Shown here: positions 39,950 through 48,894 of the stretch, piece after piece
Numbering within the stretch: the stretch's first letter is position 1
Layout of the letters: each line of letters starts with the position of its first letter
From: Albidovulum sediminis
GTDB taxonomy: Bacteria > Pseudomonadota > Alphaproteobacteria > Rhodobacterales > Rhodobacteraceae
DNA length: 64,000 bases
Reading direction: 5' to 3'
Assembly (NCBI RefSeq): GCF_025380365.1
Contig: NZ_JAOCQF010000002.1
Coordinates: forward strand, 266,846-330,845
Program-made: the position numbers and the translations under genes
The notes under the pieces: generated by a model
What the model was told of the DNA's origin: nothing
Database searches by the model: none
The model's input: only the letters and a program-made list of their open reading frames with translations

Positions 39950-40654
39950 TCAGGCCCCCTTGCGCAGGCGCGCCGAGACGAGATGGCGCACGGCGGCCAC
40001 GCGGCGCGTGGCCTCGGCCGCCGGCAGGCCGCGCAGCCCGGCCGCGGCCTCTTCCAGATCGCGGTCGAGCGTGCTGCGCCCGATCCCTGCGAGGAACTGC
40101 GCGATGTAGTCGAGCCGTGCTGCCGCCACCGCGCCGGAAAGTGCGGAGTCGGCCTGGGCCAGATCCTCGCGCAAGGCGACGGGGTCCGGGGTGATGACGG
40201 CGTCCACAGGCACCGGGGACGGGGGGTGGGCGTGGCGCGGCAGGGCAGCGATCACCGTGCGTTGGAATGCGGCGAGGCTGGCCAGCGGCTTGGACAGGAA
40301 TCCCTGCGCCCCGGCTGCCCGCGCCGCCGGCTCAAGCGACGGATCGCCGCTGGTGGCCAGAAGAACCGGCAGGCGCGGCTGATGGGTGTTGAGCCGGTGG
40401 AGCAGGTCGAGACCGGACCCGTCGGGCAGGCCAAGATCCACGATCGTGACCGAGGGTCGGTAGGTGGACAGGTGCCGCCTTGCCGAGGCCAGGCAGTCGG
40501 CACGACGGATGCGCGCGCCCGAGCGCAGGCACATCAGCCGTAGGGCTTCCGAGGCATAGCGGCTGTCTTCGATGACCAGAACGGTCAACCCCTTGAGGGG
40601 CTCCTCGGCCGTCGGCCGGGTCAGGGGGCGGAAGGATTCGAAAGCGTCGGTCAT
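39950..40654 (-). CDS. Lone response regulator with helical C-terminal region
   Basis: A 234-residue protein. The receiver domain (about 23-135) has the acidic pair at ED 29-30, phospho-acceptor Asp73 in TIVDLGLPDGSG, and Lys122 in FLSKPL. The C-terminal 90 residues are helical (DLAQADSALSGAVAAARLDY, then LEEAAAGLRGLP) with no DNA-binding or enzymatic domain I can name. GAGGAGG lies six bases before the ATG. No histidine kinase is adjacent, so it is an orphan; it could pass phosphate to a protein partner through the helical part. Confidence 0.82.
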   Translation of the reverse strand: MTDAFESFRPLTRPTAEEPLKGLTVLVIEDSRYASEALRLMCLRSGARIRRADCLASARRHLSTYRPSVTIVDLGLPDGSGLDLLHRLNTHQPRLPVLLATSGDPSLEPAARAAGAQGFLSKPLASLAAFQRTVIAALPRHAHPPSPVPVDAVITPDPVALREDLAQADSALSGAVAAARLDYIAQFLAGIGRSTLDRDLEEAAAGLRGLPAAEATRRVAAVRHLVSARLRKGA

Positions 40655-40810
40655 GGCCTGCCTCCTCGACATGAGATCGATGTGTTCGGGCAGTCTGGGC
40701 GGCATTTGGCTAATGCGGCGTTAACGCGGCCCGGTCCTGCGGCGTGCTGCCGCTTGCGCGCCCCGGCCCCTCGCCCCATAAGACGTCGAAGCGCTATGAG
40801 GAGCCTGCCC

Positions 40811-41215
40811 ATGATCGGACGCCTGAACCATGTCGCCATCGCCGTTCCCGACCTCGCGGCCGCGGCCGCGCAGTACCGCGACACGCTCGGCGCGATCGTG
40901 CGCGACCCGCAGGACGAGCCCGATCACGGGGTGACGGTTGTCTTCATCGAGCTTCCGAACACCAAGATCGAGCTTCTGTATCCGTTGGGCGATGCCTCGC
41001 CCATCAAGGGGTTTCTCGAAAAGAACCCGGCCGGCGGCATCCACCATATCTGCTACGAGGTCGACGACATCATCGCCGCCCGCGACCGGCTGAAGGCGGC
41101 AGGCGCACGCGTTCTTGGTTCCGGCGAGCCGAAGATCGGCGCGCATGGCAAGCCGGTGCTGTTCCTGCATCCGAAGGACTTCAACGGCTGCCTCGTGGAA
41201 CTGGAGCAGGTCTGA
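40811..41215 (+). CDS. mce: Methylmalonyl-CoA epimerase
   Basis: Interconverts (2S)- and (2R)-methylmalonyl-CoA in propionyl-CoA use and in the ethylmalonyl-CoA pathway. A 134-residue glyoxalase/VOC-fold protein: IGRLNHVAIAVPDL with metal His7, GGIHHICYEVDD with a second His, and a terminal CLVELEQV with the Glu. Length is standard. ATG chosen at the LNHVAIAV beginning. Its stop overlaps the DUF1467 start (TGATG), so the two are coupled. Confidence 0.93.
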   Translation: MIGRLNHVAIAVPDLAAAAAQYRDTLGAIVRDPQDEPDHGVTVVFIELPNTKIELLYPLGDASPIKGFLEKNPAGGIHHICYEVDDIIAARDRLKAAGARVLGSGEPKIGAHGKPVLFLHPKDFNGCLVELEQV

Positions 41216-41502
41216 TGAACCTTACCGGCGGTATCGTCCTTTTCGCGGTTATCTGGTTCCTGGTCTTCTACATCGTCCTGCAGATCCGCCCCGGCAGCCA
41301 GGCCGAGGCGGGCGAGGTGACGCCGGGCACGCCCGCCAGCGCGCCGACGGACGCGAAGATACTGCGCAAGGCGAAGATCACGACGCTGGTCACCATCGTC
41401 CTGTGGTCGGTCATCGCGGGTATCATCCTGTCGGGATGGATCACGATCCACGATCTGGACTGGTTCGGCAGGCTCAATCCCCCGGCGCCTGCGTCAAACT
41501 GA
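41215..41502 (+). CDS. DUF1467 family membrane protein
   Basis: A 95-residue protein with two hydrophobic segments, about 6-23 (GIVLFAVIWFLVFYIVLQIR) and 56-75 (LVTIVLWSVIAGIILSGWIT), and a Pro/Ala-rich loop between. This is the DUF1467 pattern, which in Rhodobacterales follows mce with overlapping codons, as here. Function unknown. Confidence 0.88.
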   Translation: MNLTGGIVLFAVIWFLVFYIVLQIRPGSQAEAGEVTPGTPASAPTDAKILRKAKITTLVTIVLWSVIAGIILSGWITIHDLDWFGRLNPPAPASN

Positions 41503-41513
41503 GCCGGGCGCGA

Positions 41514-42209
41514 TCAGGCCCGCGTCCGGTTCAGCCGGTGAAAGATGTGGGTGAAGGTCGCGGCACCGAGGACCGGGATGAACAGGTTGACGACCGGCAC
41601 GGTCAGCGGTGCGGCCATCAGCATGCCCGCGGCCAGCACGGTCAGTCGGTTGTCCCGGCGCAACTGCCGCGCCGCCTGCCGGCCCAGCCTGCGCATCGCG
41701 GCCAGCTGGAAATACTCCCGCCCGATCAGATAGCCGTTCAGCGCCCAGAAGACGAAGGGGGCAAGCGGGCCGACGACGACCCAGAGCACCAGGGCCAGGG
41801 TGTTGACGGCGATCAGGACGCCGGTGAAGTTCACCGCGTCGATGGCCGCGTCCCCCAGCGGCACGCGCGGGGCGGCGGGCAGGTGGGGGTAGTGCCGCGC
41901 CTCGACCGCGTCGGCCACGGTATCGAGGAAGAGCCCCGAAAACGCCGCCGCGACCGGAACCATCAGGAAGATCGACAGGACCAGCATCGCCGCGAGCGAG
42001 CCCCAGCCAAGCAGCGTATGAAGCCCCTCCACCTCGCCCACCCAGGGCAGGGTCAGCGTGTCGGGCGTGAAGATGTCGATGACGAAGATCAGCCCGGCAT
42101 AGGCCGCGACGAGAAGCGCGAGCGACAGGGCGAGGCCGAGCAGGACGACCCGCAGGAAGCGCGCATCGCTCAACTGGCCGAGTGCGGCGAAGAAGGCGGA
42201 GAAGATCAC
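41514..42209 (-). CDS. EI24/CysZ-like membrane protein
   Basis: A 231-residue integral membrane protein with four to five hydrophobic segments (FLRVVLLGLALSLALLVAAY near 20-40, SLAAMLVLSIFLMVPVAAAF near 75-95, a VNTLALVLWVVVGPLAPFVF pair, and LPTVPV-like end helix). The NGYLIGREYFQLAAMRRLG stretch is typical of the EI24 family, to which the sulfate permease CysZ belongs. Substrate uncertain. The GTG start overlaps the nitroreductase stop by four bases; an ATG 12 bases upstream in the same frame is the alternative. Confidence 0.82.
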   Translation of the reverse strand: MIFSAFFAALGQLSDARFLRVVLLGLALSLALLVAAYAGLIFVIDIFTPDTLTLPWVGEVEGLHTLLGWGSLAAMLVLSIFLMVPVAAAFSGLFLDTVADAVEARHYPHLPAAPRVPLGDAAIDAVNFTGVLIAVNTLALVLWVVVGPLAPFVFWALNGYLIGREYFQLAAMRRLGRQAARQLRRDNRLTVLAAGMLMAAPLTVPVVNLFIPVLGAATFTHIFHRLNRTRA

Positions 42210-42784
42210 GCCGCGACCCATTGGATCAGGGCGTCGGGGTCGGGTCTCGGCCGGTCGGGGGGCGCCGATGTCTCGGTCCCGATGTGGATCACGCCCGCGA
42301 CCCACTCGCCCTCCGCCAGCCCCAGCGCGCGGGTGCGGAAGTCGGGGTCGTGGACATGCCAGCCGCTCAGCCAGGCCGCGCCCCAGCCGGAGGCGAGTGC
42401 TGCGTTCAGAAGCGACAGGCAGACCGCGCCCGCCGACAGGACCTGCTCGATCTCGGGCACCTTGCCGGTGTCGCGCGGCACCTTGACCACGACGACGGCA
42501 AGATGGGCGTCGGCGAACTGCGCGGCCCCCTTCTCGATCCGCTCGGGCTCGATCCCCATCTCGGCCCCGCGGACGCGGGCGGCCTCGGCAAGCCGGAGAA
42601 GGGCCGCGCGTTCCAGCACGATGAAGCGCCAGGGTTCGAGCTTGCCGTGGTCGGGCACGCGCATCGCCGCGGTCAGCATCGGCATGAGGTCGCCGCGCGA
42701 AGGCACCGGGGTGGTCAGCGTCCTCGGCGGCCGCGAGCGGCGGGTGAGGAAGAACTCCATCGCGGCGGGATTGGGGACAGGCAT
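42206..42784 (-). CDS. Nitroreductase-family protein (YdjA-like)
   Basis: A 192-residue flavoenzyme of the small nitroreductase group. AMEFFLTRRSRPPRTLT opens it with the R-R-S motif that contacts FMN; RVPDHGKLEPWRFIVLERA is the second signature, and SGWGAAWLSGWHVHDPDF follows. YdjA-type enzymes bind FMN as dimers and reduce nitro compounds or quinones with NAD(P)H. AAGGAG is six bases before the ATG. Its stop overlaps the start of the EI24 gene. Confidence 0.88.
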   Translation of the reverse strand: MPVPNPAAMEFFLTRRSRPPRTLTTPVPSRGDLMPMLTAAMRVPDHGKLEPWRFIVLERAALLRLAEAARVRGAEMGIEPERIEKGAAQFADAHLAVVVVKVPRDTGKVPEIEQVLSAGAVCLSLLNAALASGWGAAWLSGWHVHDPDFRTRALGLAEGEWVAGVIHIGTETSAPPDRPRPDPDALIQWVAA

Positions 42785-42922
42785 CGCGGTCTCCTTGCTC
42801 GGTCGCCCTGATGTCGGCCGGTCCGGCGGCGGGGTCAAGCCCCGGAAGACAGGTTTGCGACCTGTCCACCGACTTTGGCGATGCCGCGTGCGACGGGGTG
42901 CCTTCGCGAGGGTACGAGTGCC

Positions 42923-44023
42923 TCAGGCGTGGAACCAGGCGACGAGGCGGCCGATGTGGTCGGAGACATGGGCCTGCCACTCCGCTCCGGGCTGGCGCGC
43001 GCGCAGGGTCTCGGCCAGCGGATCGGGCGCGCGGACGGCGCTGCCGGACAGTTCTTCCAGGACGGCATGGCCGCAGAAAGGGACGTGCAGTTCCGAATAC
43101 CCCCCTTCGTGGACGAGGACGAGCCGCCCGCCGCACAGATCGTCCGCCGCCGCCATCACCTGGCGTGTCATCAGGCGGAAGGTCTCGGCGGTGGCAAGCA
43201 TCCGGCCAAGCGGGTCCATCGCGGAGGCATCGTAGCCCGAGGCCACGACAATCACCTCGGGCCGGAACCGCGCGAGGGCGGGCAGCACGATCCGCTCCAT
43301 CGCTTCCAGATAGCTGGCGTGGCCGGTGCCGGGCGGCAGCGGGACATTGATGTTGAAGCCGTGCCCCTTGCCCTTGCCGCGCACCTCCGCCCCGCCGGTG
43401 TCGAGCGGATAGTTGCGGTCCTGATGCAGCGAGATCGTCAGGACCGAGGGGTCGGAAAGGAAGATGGCCTCGGTCCCGTTGCCGTGGTGGACGTCCCAGT
43501 CGACGACGGCCACACGCTGCGCAAGCCCGGCCGCCTGGGCGGCGCGGACGGCGACGGCGATGTTGTTCAGCAGGCAGAAGCCGTTCGGCCAGTCGGGCAG
43601 GCAATGGTGGCCGGGCGGGCGCGACAGCGCATAGGCATTGGCCGCGCGCCCTTCAAGCACGGCAAAGAGCGCCGCGCGGGCAAGCCCCGCCGAAAGCGCC
43701 GCGATCTCGTACCCGCCCGGCCCGAAGGGCGTGCGCAGGCCCAGTTCGCCCCCGCCCGCGTCGGATGCGGCCTTGAAGGCGTCGAGATAGGAGGCCGGAT
43801 GAACGCGCAGCAGATCCTCGCGCGTGGCTTCGGGCGCCGAGGTGACGCGAAGGTCGCGGACGAGGCCCGACACCTCCACCAGGTTGCGCAGCCGCCGCTT
43901 GGTCGCGGGCGTCTCGGGCAGGCTGCCGCCGGGTTCGACCAGGCCGCCGACCGGGACAGTCAGCACGTAGTTGCCGCCACCATGCCAGAAGCAGCGTTCA
44001 TCGGTGAAGAAGGCCGTGGTCAT
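42923..44023 (-). CDS. Histone-deacetylase-family amidohydrolase (acetylpolyamine-type)
   Basis: A 366-residue protein of the zinc-dependent HDAC/AcuC/AphA superfamily. The catalytic motifs ALSRPPGHHC, NGFCLLNNIAVAV and VAVVDWDVHHGNGT (zinc ligands Asp and His) are complete, and VVASGYDASAMDPLGRM supplies the third zinc Asp region. It likely removes acetyl groups from polyamines or another acyl-amide. ATG chosen because it directly precedes TTAFFTDERCFWHGGG. Divergent from the DUF167 gene. Confidence 0.92.
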   Translation of the reverse strand: MTTAFFTDERCFWHGGGNYVLTVPVGGLVEPGGSLPETPATKRRLRNLVEVSGLVRDLRVTSAPEATREDLLRVHPASYLDAFKAASDAGGGELGLRTPFGPGGYEIAALSAGLARAALFAVLEGRAANAYALSRPPGHHCLPDWPNGFCLLNNIAVAVRAAQAAGLAQRVAVVDWDVHHGNGTEAIFLSDPSVLTISLHQDRNYPLDTGGAEVRGKGKGHGFNINVPLPPGTGHASYLEAMERIVLPALARFRPEVIVVASGYDASAMDPLGRMLATAETFRLMTRQVMAAADDLCGGRLVLVHEGGYSELHVPFCGHAVLEELSGSAVRAPDPLAETLRARQPGAEWQAHVSDHIGRLVAWFHA

Positions 44024-44137
44024 CGCTTGCCCCGCTGTGTTGCGCGCAGTCTGGACGGGGTGCGCATCGCAGGCAAGGGGCAGCAGGGCCCCGGCGGGGG
44101 CGATTGGCTTTGCGGGGCATCCGTGGCAGGAAGACGC

Positions 44138-44389
44138 ATGGACGACCTCAGCCGCCTCGCCCTTCCAGGGACGGATATCCCGGTGCGCGTGACGCCTCGT
44201 GCCTCGCGCAACGCCGTCGTGTCCGAAGGCGGCGCGATCCGCGTCTACGTGACCGTTGTCCCCGAAGACGGCAAGGCGAACGAGGCGGTGCGCAAGCTTC
44301 TTGCCGCGGCGCTCGGGGTGGCGAAATCGCGCCTGGTTCTGGTGCGCGGCCAGACCGCGCGCGACAAGGTCTTTCGTGTTGTCGAATAG
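44138..44389 (+). CDS. YggU/DUF167 family protein
   Basis: An 83-residue protein: IPVRVTPRASRNAVVSEGGA, then VTVVPEDGKANEAVRKLLAA, and KSRLVLVRGQTARDKVFRV, the full set of DUF167 blocks. Structure is known for homologues, function is not. AGGAAG is four to nine bases before the ATG. It ends 103 bases before coxD, and is most likely not part of the cox operon because the putative cox operator lies between. Confidence 0.9.
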   Translation: MDDLSRLALPGTDIPVRVTPRASRNAVVSEGGAIRVYVTVVPEDGKANEAVRKLLAAALGVAKSRLVLVRGQTARDKVFRVVE

Positions 44390-44392
44390 GGC

Positions 44393-44410
44393 CGACCTGT
44401 CCTTTGGTCG
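44393..44410 (+). promoter_or_regulatory. Candidate regulator binding site ahead of coxD
   Basis: CGACC-TGTCCTTT-GGTCG, an inverted pair that contains CCTTTGGTCG (44401-44410). The same 10-mer is found 77 bases ahead of coxG; here it ends 83 bases before the coxD start. The shared word and distance suggest control by the embedded two-component regulator. Inference. Confidence 0.45.
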
Positions 44411-44492
44411 CATGCGCGCACGCCACGGCAAGGCTTGACCGCGCGATCCGATCTGCCAGCATGGCGCCACCGCGAGGGGGAGCCATCACGCC

Positions 44493-45404
44493 GTGACACA
44501 AGTGCCAGAGTCCATTGACGCCGTCGAACGCCTGCTGGCGGGCCAGAACTATGTCTGCGGAAGGGCGCTGGCGACGGTGGTCTTCCTGTCGCTGAAGCTT
44601 GACCGGCCGCTCTTCCTGGAAGGCGAGGCGGGCGTGGGCAAGACCGAGATCGCCAAGGCGATCGCCGCCGGTCTTGGGCGCCGGTTGATCCGGCTTCAGT
44701 GCTACGAGGGGCTCGATGCGGCTTCGGCGGTCTGCGACTGGAACTTTGCCGCGCAGATGATCGCGATCCGCACCGCCGAGGCCGGGGGCGGGGCCGACCG
44801 CGACGCGCTGCGCGCCGAACTTTTCACCGAGGACTACCTGATCGAGCGTCCGCTTCTGGCGGCGATGCGCCCCCAGCCCGGCGGCGCGCCGGTCCTGCTG
44901 ATCGACGAGCTTGACCGCACGGATGAGCCGTTCGAGGCCTTCCTGCTGGAGGCGCTGTCGGATTTCCAGGTCACGATCCCGGAGCTTGGAACGATCCGGG
45001 CGCCGGAGCCGCCGATCGTGATCCTGACCTCCAACCGCACGCGCGAGGTGCATGACGCGCTCAAGCGGCGCTGCCTGTACCACTGGGTCGACTATCCCGA
45101 CTTCGCCCGCGAGATGGAGATTGTCCTTGCCCGCGCCCCCGAGGCGACCGAAAGGTTGAGCCGCGAGGTCGTGGCTTTCGTCCAGCGGCTCCGGACCGAG
45201 GACCTGTTCAAGAAGCCGGGCGTCGCCGAGACGATCGACTGGGCCAAGTGCCTGCTGGCGCTCGACGTCATCGCGCTTTCGCCCGAGGTCATCGCCGATA
45301 CGCTCGGCGCGATCCTGAAGTATCAGGACGACATCCAGAAGATCACCGGGTCGCCCGCGAAGCAGATCCTTGACGAAGTCCGCGCCGGTCTGGCGGCGGA
45401 GTAG
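44493..45404 (+). CDS. coxD: MoxR-type AAA+ ATPase of the CO dehydrogenase cluster (CoxD-like)
   Basis: A 303-residue AAA+ ATPase. Walker A is GEAGVGKT (44-51), Walker B VLLIDEL (134-140), then LTSNRTREVHDALKRRCLYH with sensor and arginine-finger residues and a lid domain with the EIVLARAPE segment. In Oligotropha CoxD helps assemble the [CuSMoO2] centre of CO dehydrogenase together with the VWA protein CoxE; here it sits directly before coxE. GTG start after GAGGGGGAG. A role in maturing the CoxSLM enzyme downstream is well supported by order. Confidence 0.92.
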   Translation: MTQVPESIDAVERLLAGQNYVCGRALATVVFLSLKLDRPLFLEGEAGVGKTEIAKAIAAGLGRRLIRLQCYEGLDAASAVCDWNFAAQMIAIRTAEAGGGADRDALRAELFTEDYLIERPLLAAMRPQPGGAPVLLIDELDRTDEPFEAFLLEALSDFQVTIPELGTIRAPEPPIVILTSNRTREVHDALKRRCLYHWVDYPDFAREMEIVLARAPEATERLSREVVAFVQRLRTEDLFKKPGVAETIDWAKCLLALDVIALSPEVIADTLGAILKYQDDIQKITGSPAKQILDEVRAGLAAE

Positions 45405-45413
45405 GGGCGGGCC

Positions 45414-46679
45414 ATGTCGGAGGGCCGGCTGCTCGACATTCCCGACAACGGGCGGCTTGCCGACAACATCACCTATTTTGCACGCGCCCTGCGCAAGGCG
45501 GGGTTGAAGGTCGGGCCGGGTCGCGTGGTCGATGCCATCCGCGCGGTGGAGGCGGCCGGCTTCACCGAAAAGCGCGATTTCTACTGGGTGCTGCACGCGG
45601 CCTTCGTTTCGCGCCCGGAAGAACGGGCGGTCTTCGCGCAGGTGTTCCGGCTTTACTGGCGCGATCCGCGCTATCTGGAACAGATGATGAGCCTTCTGCT
45701 GCCTGCCGTGCGCGGTGTGCAGGAGGAACGCGCCGCCGCTGCCGCCGAAAGGCGCGCGGCCGAGGCGCTTCTGGACGGCGCTGACCGACCGCCGCCGGAG
45801 CAGGAGGCCGCGGGCGAGGAGGAGGTTCGCATCGACGTCGACGCGACCGGCACCCATTCGACCGAGGAGCGGCTGCGCACGCTCGATTTCGAGCAGATGT
45901 CGATGGCCGAGATCGCCGAGGCGAAGCGGATGATCGCGCGGCTGTCGCTGCCGGTGCGCCCCATCGTGTCGCGCCGCAGTGTGGCCGATCCGCGCGGACA
46001 CCTTGCCGACTGGCGTGCGACGATGCGCGCGGCGCTCCGGCGCGGGGGCGAGGTTGCGGTCCTGGCGCAGCGCCGCCGCCGCACGCGCTGGCCGAATCTG
46101 GTCGTGCTCTGCGACATCTCCGGTTCGATGTCGCAGTACAGCCGGATGGTCCTGCATTTCCTTCACGCCGTCGCCAACCACAAGGGCGCGGGCTGGGCCA
46201 AGGTCCATGCCTTCACCTTCGGCACGCGGCTGACGAACATCACCCGGCACCTCGCGCAACGCGACGTCGACGCGGCGCTGGCCGCCGCCGGGGCCGAGGC
46301 GCAGGACTGGCAGGGCGGCACCCGGATCGGCGCCTGCCTGCACGCCTTCAACCGCGACTGGTCGCGGCGCGTGATGGGGCAGGGGGCGGTCGTGCTGCTG
46401 GTTTCGGACGGGCTTGACCGTGACCCCGCGGCCGACCTTTCGCGCGAGATGGAGCGGCTGCACCTGTCGGCGCGGCGGCTGGTCTGGGTTAATCCGCTCC
46501 TGCGCTGGGACGGGTTCGTGCCGAAGGCGCGCGGCATCCGCGCAATGTTGCCCCATGTCGACGCCTTCCGCGCGGGCCATTCCATCGCCACGCTCGAGGC
46601 GCTGGGGCGGGCGATCTCCGACACCGGCGACCGGGGCGAGAAGGACCGGCTGATGCGGCTGGTCGGGCCCGACGGATAG
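45414..46679 (+). CDS. coxE: VWA-domain protein of the CO dehydrogenase cluster (CoxE-like)
   Basis: A 421-residue protein. The von Willebrand factor A domain in the second half has the MIDAS motif DISGSMS at 234-240, and RIGACLHAFNRDWSRRVMGQ holds the later metal residues; an N-terminal part (about 1-120) is characteristic of CoxE/MoxR partners, with an acidic EEEVRIDVDATGTHSTEERL stretch. CoxE acts with the CoxD ATPase on Mo-enzyme maturation. ATG nine bases after the coxD stop. Confidence 0.92.
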   Translation: MSEGRLLDIPDNGRLADNITYFARALRKAGLKVGPGRVVDAIRAVEAAGFTEKRDFYWVLHAAFVSRPEERAVFAQVFRLYWRDPRYLEQMMSLLLPAVRGVQEERAAAAAERRAAEALLDGADRPPPEQEAAGEEEVRIDVDATGTHSTEERLRTLDFEQMSMAEIAEAKRMIARLSLPVRPIVSRRSVADPRGHLADWRATMRAALRRGGEVAVLAQRRRRTRWPNLVVLCDISGSMSQYSRMVLHFLHAVANHKGAGWAKVHAFTFGTRLTNITRHLAQRDVDAALAAAGAEAQDWQGGTRIGACLHAFNRDWSRRVMGQGAVVLLVSDGLDRDPAADLSREMERLHLSARRLVWVNPLLRWDGFVPKARGIRAMLPHVDAFRAGHSIATLEALGRAISDTGDRGEKDRLMRLVGPDG

Positions 46680-46760
46680 CCGCCGGCGCGGCCGGCCCCC
46701 GACCTTTTGCCACTGGCGGGCAGAGGGGGCAGCGGACATATTGGACATCGGAGGTGCGCC

Positions 46761-47731
<971 letters not shown>

Positions 47732-47732
<1 letters not shown>

Positions 47733-48742
47733 TGCGGTTCGGTCCGGTCCCCGTCGCGGCATCGGAAGGGGCGGTGCTGGCCCATTCGCTGAAGATCGGC
47801 GGCCGCAAGCTGCCCAAGGGTACGGTCCTGGCGCCCGCGCATGTGGCGGCGATCGCGGCGGCGGGGATATCGACCGTGACCGTGGCGCGGCTCGAACCCG
47901 GCGATGTCGGCGAGGATGCTGCCGCCTCGGCCCTGGCCGCCGCGCTGGTTCCCGATCCGGCCGCGGCGGGTCTTGCCCTGACAAAGCCGCATGCGGGGCG
48001 CGTCAACCTGCATGCGACCCGCCCCGGACTTGTGGAGATGGACGCGGCCGCGATCCATGCGCTGAACCGGATCGACCCGTCGATCACCCTGGCCACGCTG
48101 GCCCCGATGACGCGGGTGACGCCCGACATGCTGGTCGGCACGGTCAAGATCATCAGCTACGCGGTGTCGGGCGCCGCGCTCGACGCGGCCTGCGCAGCCG
48201 CCGGGGCGAGCGTCCGGGTCCGCCCGGTCGTGCTGAAGTCTGCCGGGTTGATCCTGACCGAAGTGGCGGGTGAAGGCGACAAGCTTGCACGGAAGGCCGA
48301 GGCCGCCGTGGCCGCGCGGCTTGGCGCGCTGGGCATCGCGCTGGACGAGGTACGCACCGTGCCGCATGAGGAGACCGCGATCGCGCAGGCGATTCTGGGG
48401 CTGCGCGCGCCGCTGGTCCTGGTCCTCACCGGGGCGGCGACATCGGACCTGCACGACACCGCGCCCGAGGCCCTGCGGCGGGCGGGCGGAACGGTGAGGC
48501 GCTTCGGGATGCCGGTCGATCCCGGCAATCTGCTTTTCGTCGGCCGCATCGGCGAGCGCCCGGTGATCGGGCTGCCGGGGTGCGCGCGATCGCCCGCGCT
48601 GAACGGGGCGGACTGGGTGCTGGAGCGCACGGCCTGCGGGCTGGAACCGGGCGCGGACGATATCGCCGCGATGGGGGTGGGCGGGCTCCTGAAGGAGATA
48701 CCGATCCGGCCCCAGCCGCGGGAGCGGTCGCAGAGCCGGTAG
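47732..48742 (+). CDS. Molybdopterin-binding protein (MoeA/MoCF-like)
   Basis: A 336-residue protein. The first 180 residues resemble the MoeA N-terminal region (SEGAVLAHSLKIGGRKLPKG, TLAPAHVAAIAAAG); the rest is a MoCF/MogA-like molybdopterin domain, with VLVLTGAATSDLHDTAPEAL and GERPVIGLPGCARSPALNGA, the G-L-P-G element of molybdopterin binding. In other genomes an XdhC gene is followed by a cofactor-transfer protein, often with a fused MobA domain; here that domain is absent. It probably delivers the mature cofactor to CoxL. ATG overlaps the coxF stop. Confidence 0.8.
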
Positions 48743-48820
48743 CGCCAGCCCCGGGCGTCGGATCCGGCGGCGTGCGCGGGCAGGCCCGCGCACAAGACCT
48801 CTGGCACTGCGTGCGGGTTT

Positions 48821-48854
48821 CGCCTCCGGCGGGAGTACTTGGACCAGACTGAAA
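48821..48854. terminator. Hairpin element after the maturation block
   Basis: CGCCTCCGGCGGGAGTACTTGG: CTCC-GGCG-GGAG forms a short stem-loop followed by an A/T-containing tail. This resembles extragenic C/G-rich hairpin elements often seen at gene ends in Rhodobacterales. It lies in the gap where coxF/MoCF transcription meets the histidine kinase gene. Confidence 0.35.
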
Positions 48855-48894
48855 TGACGATGCGGCGGCCGGCTGGCCCCGGGCCGGGCTGCCT

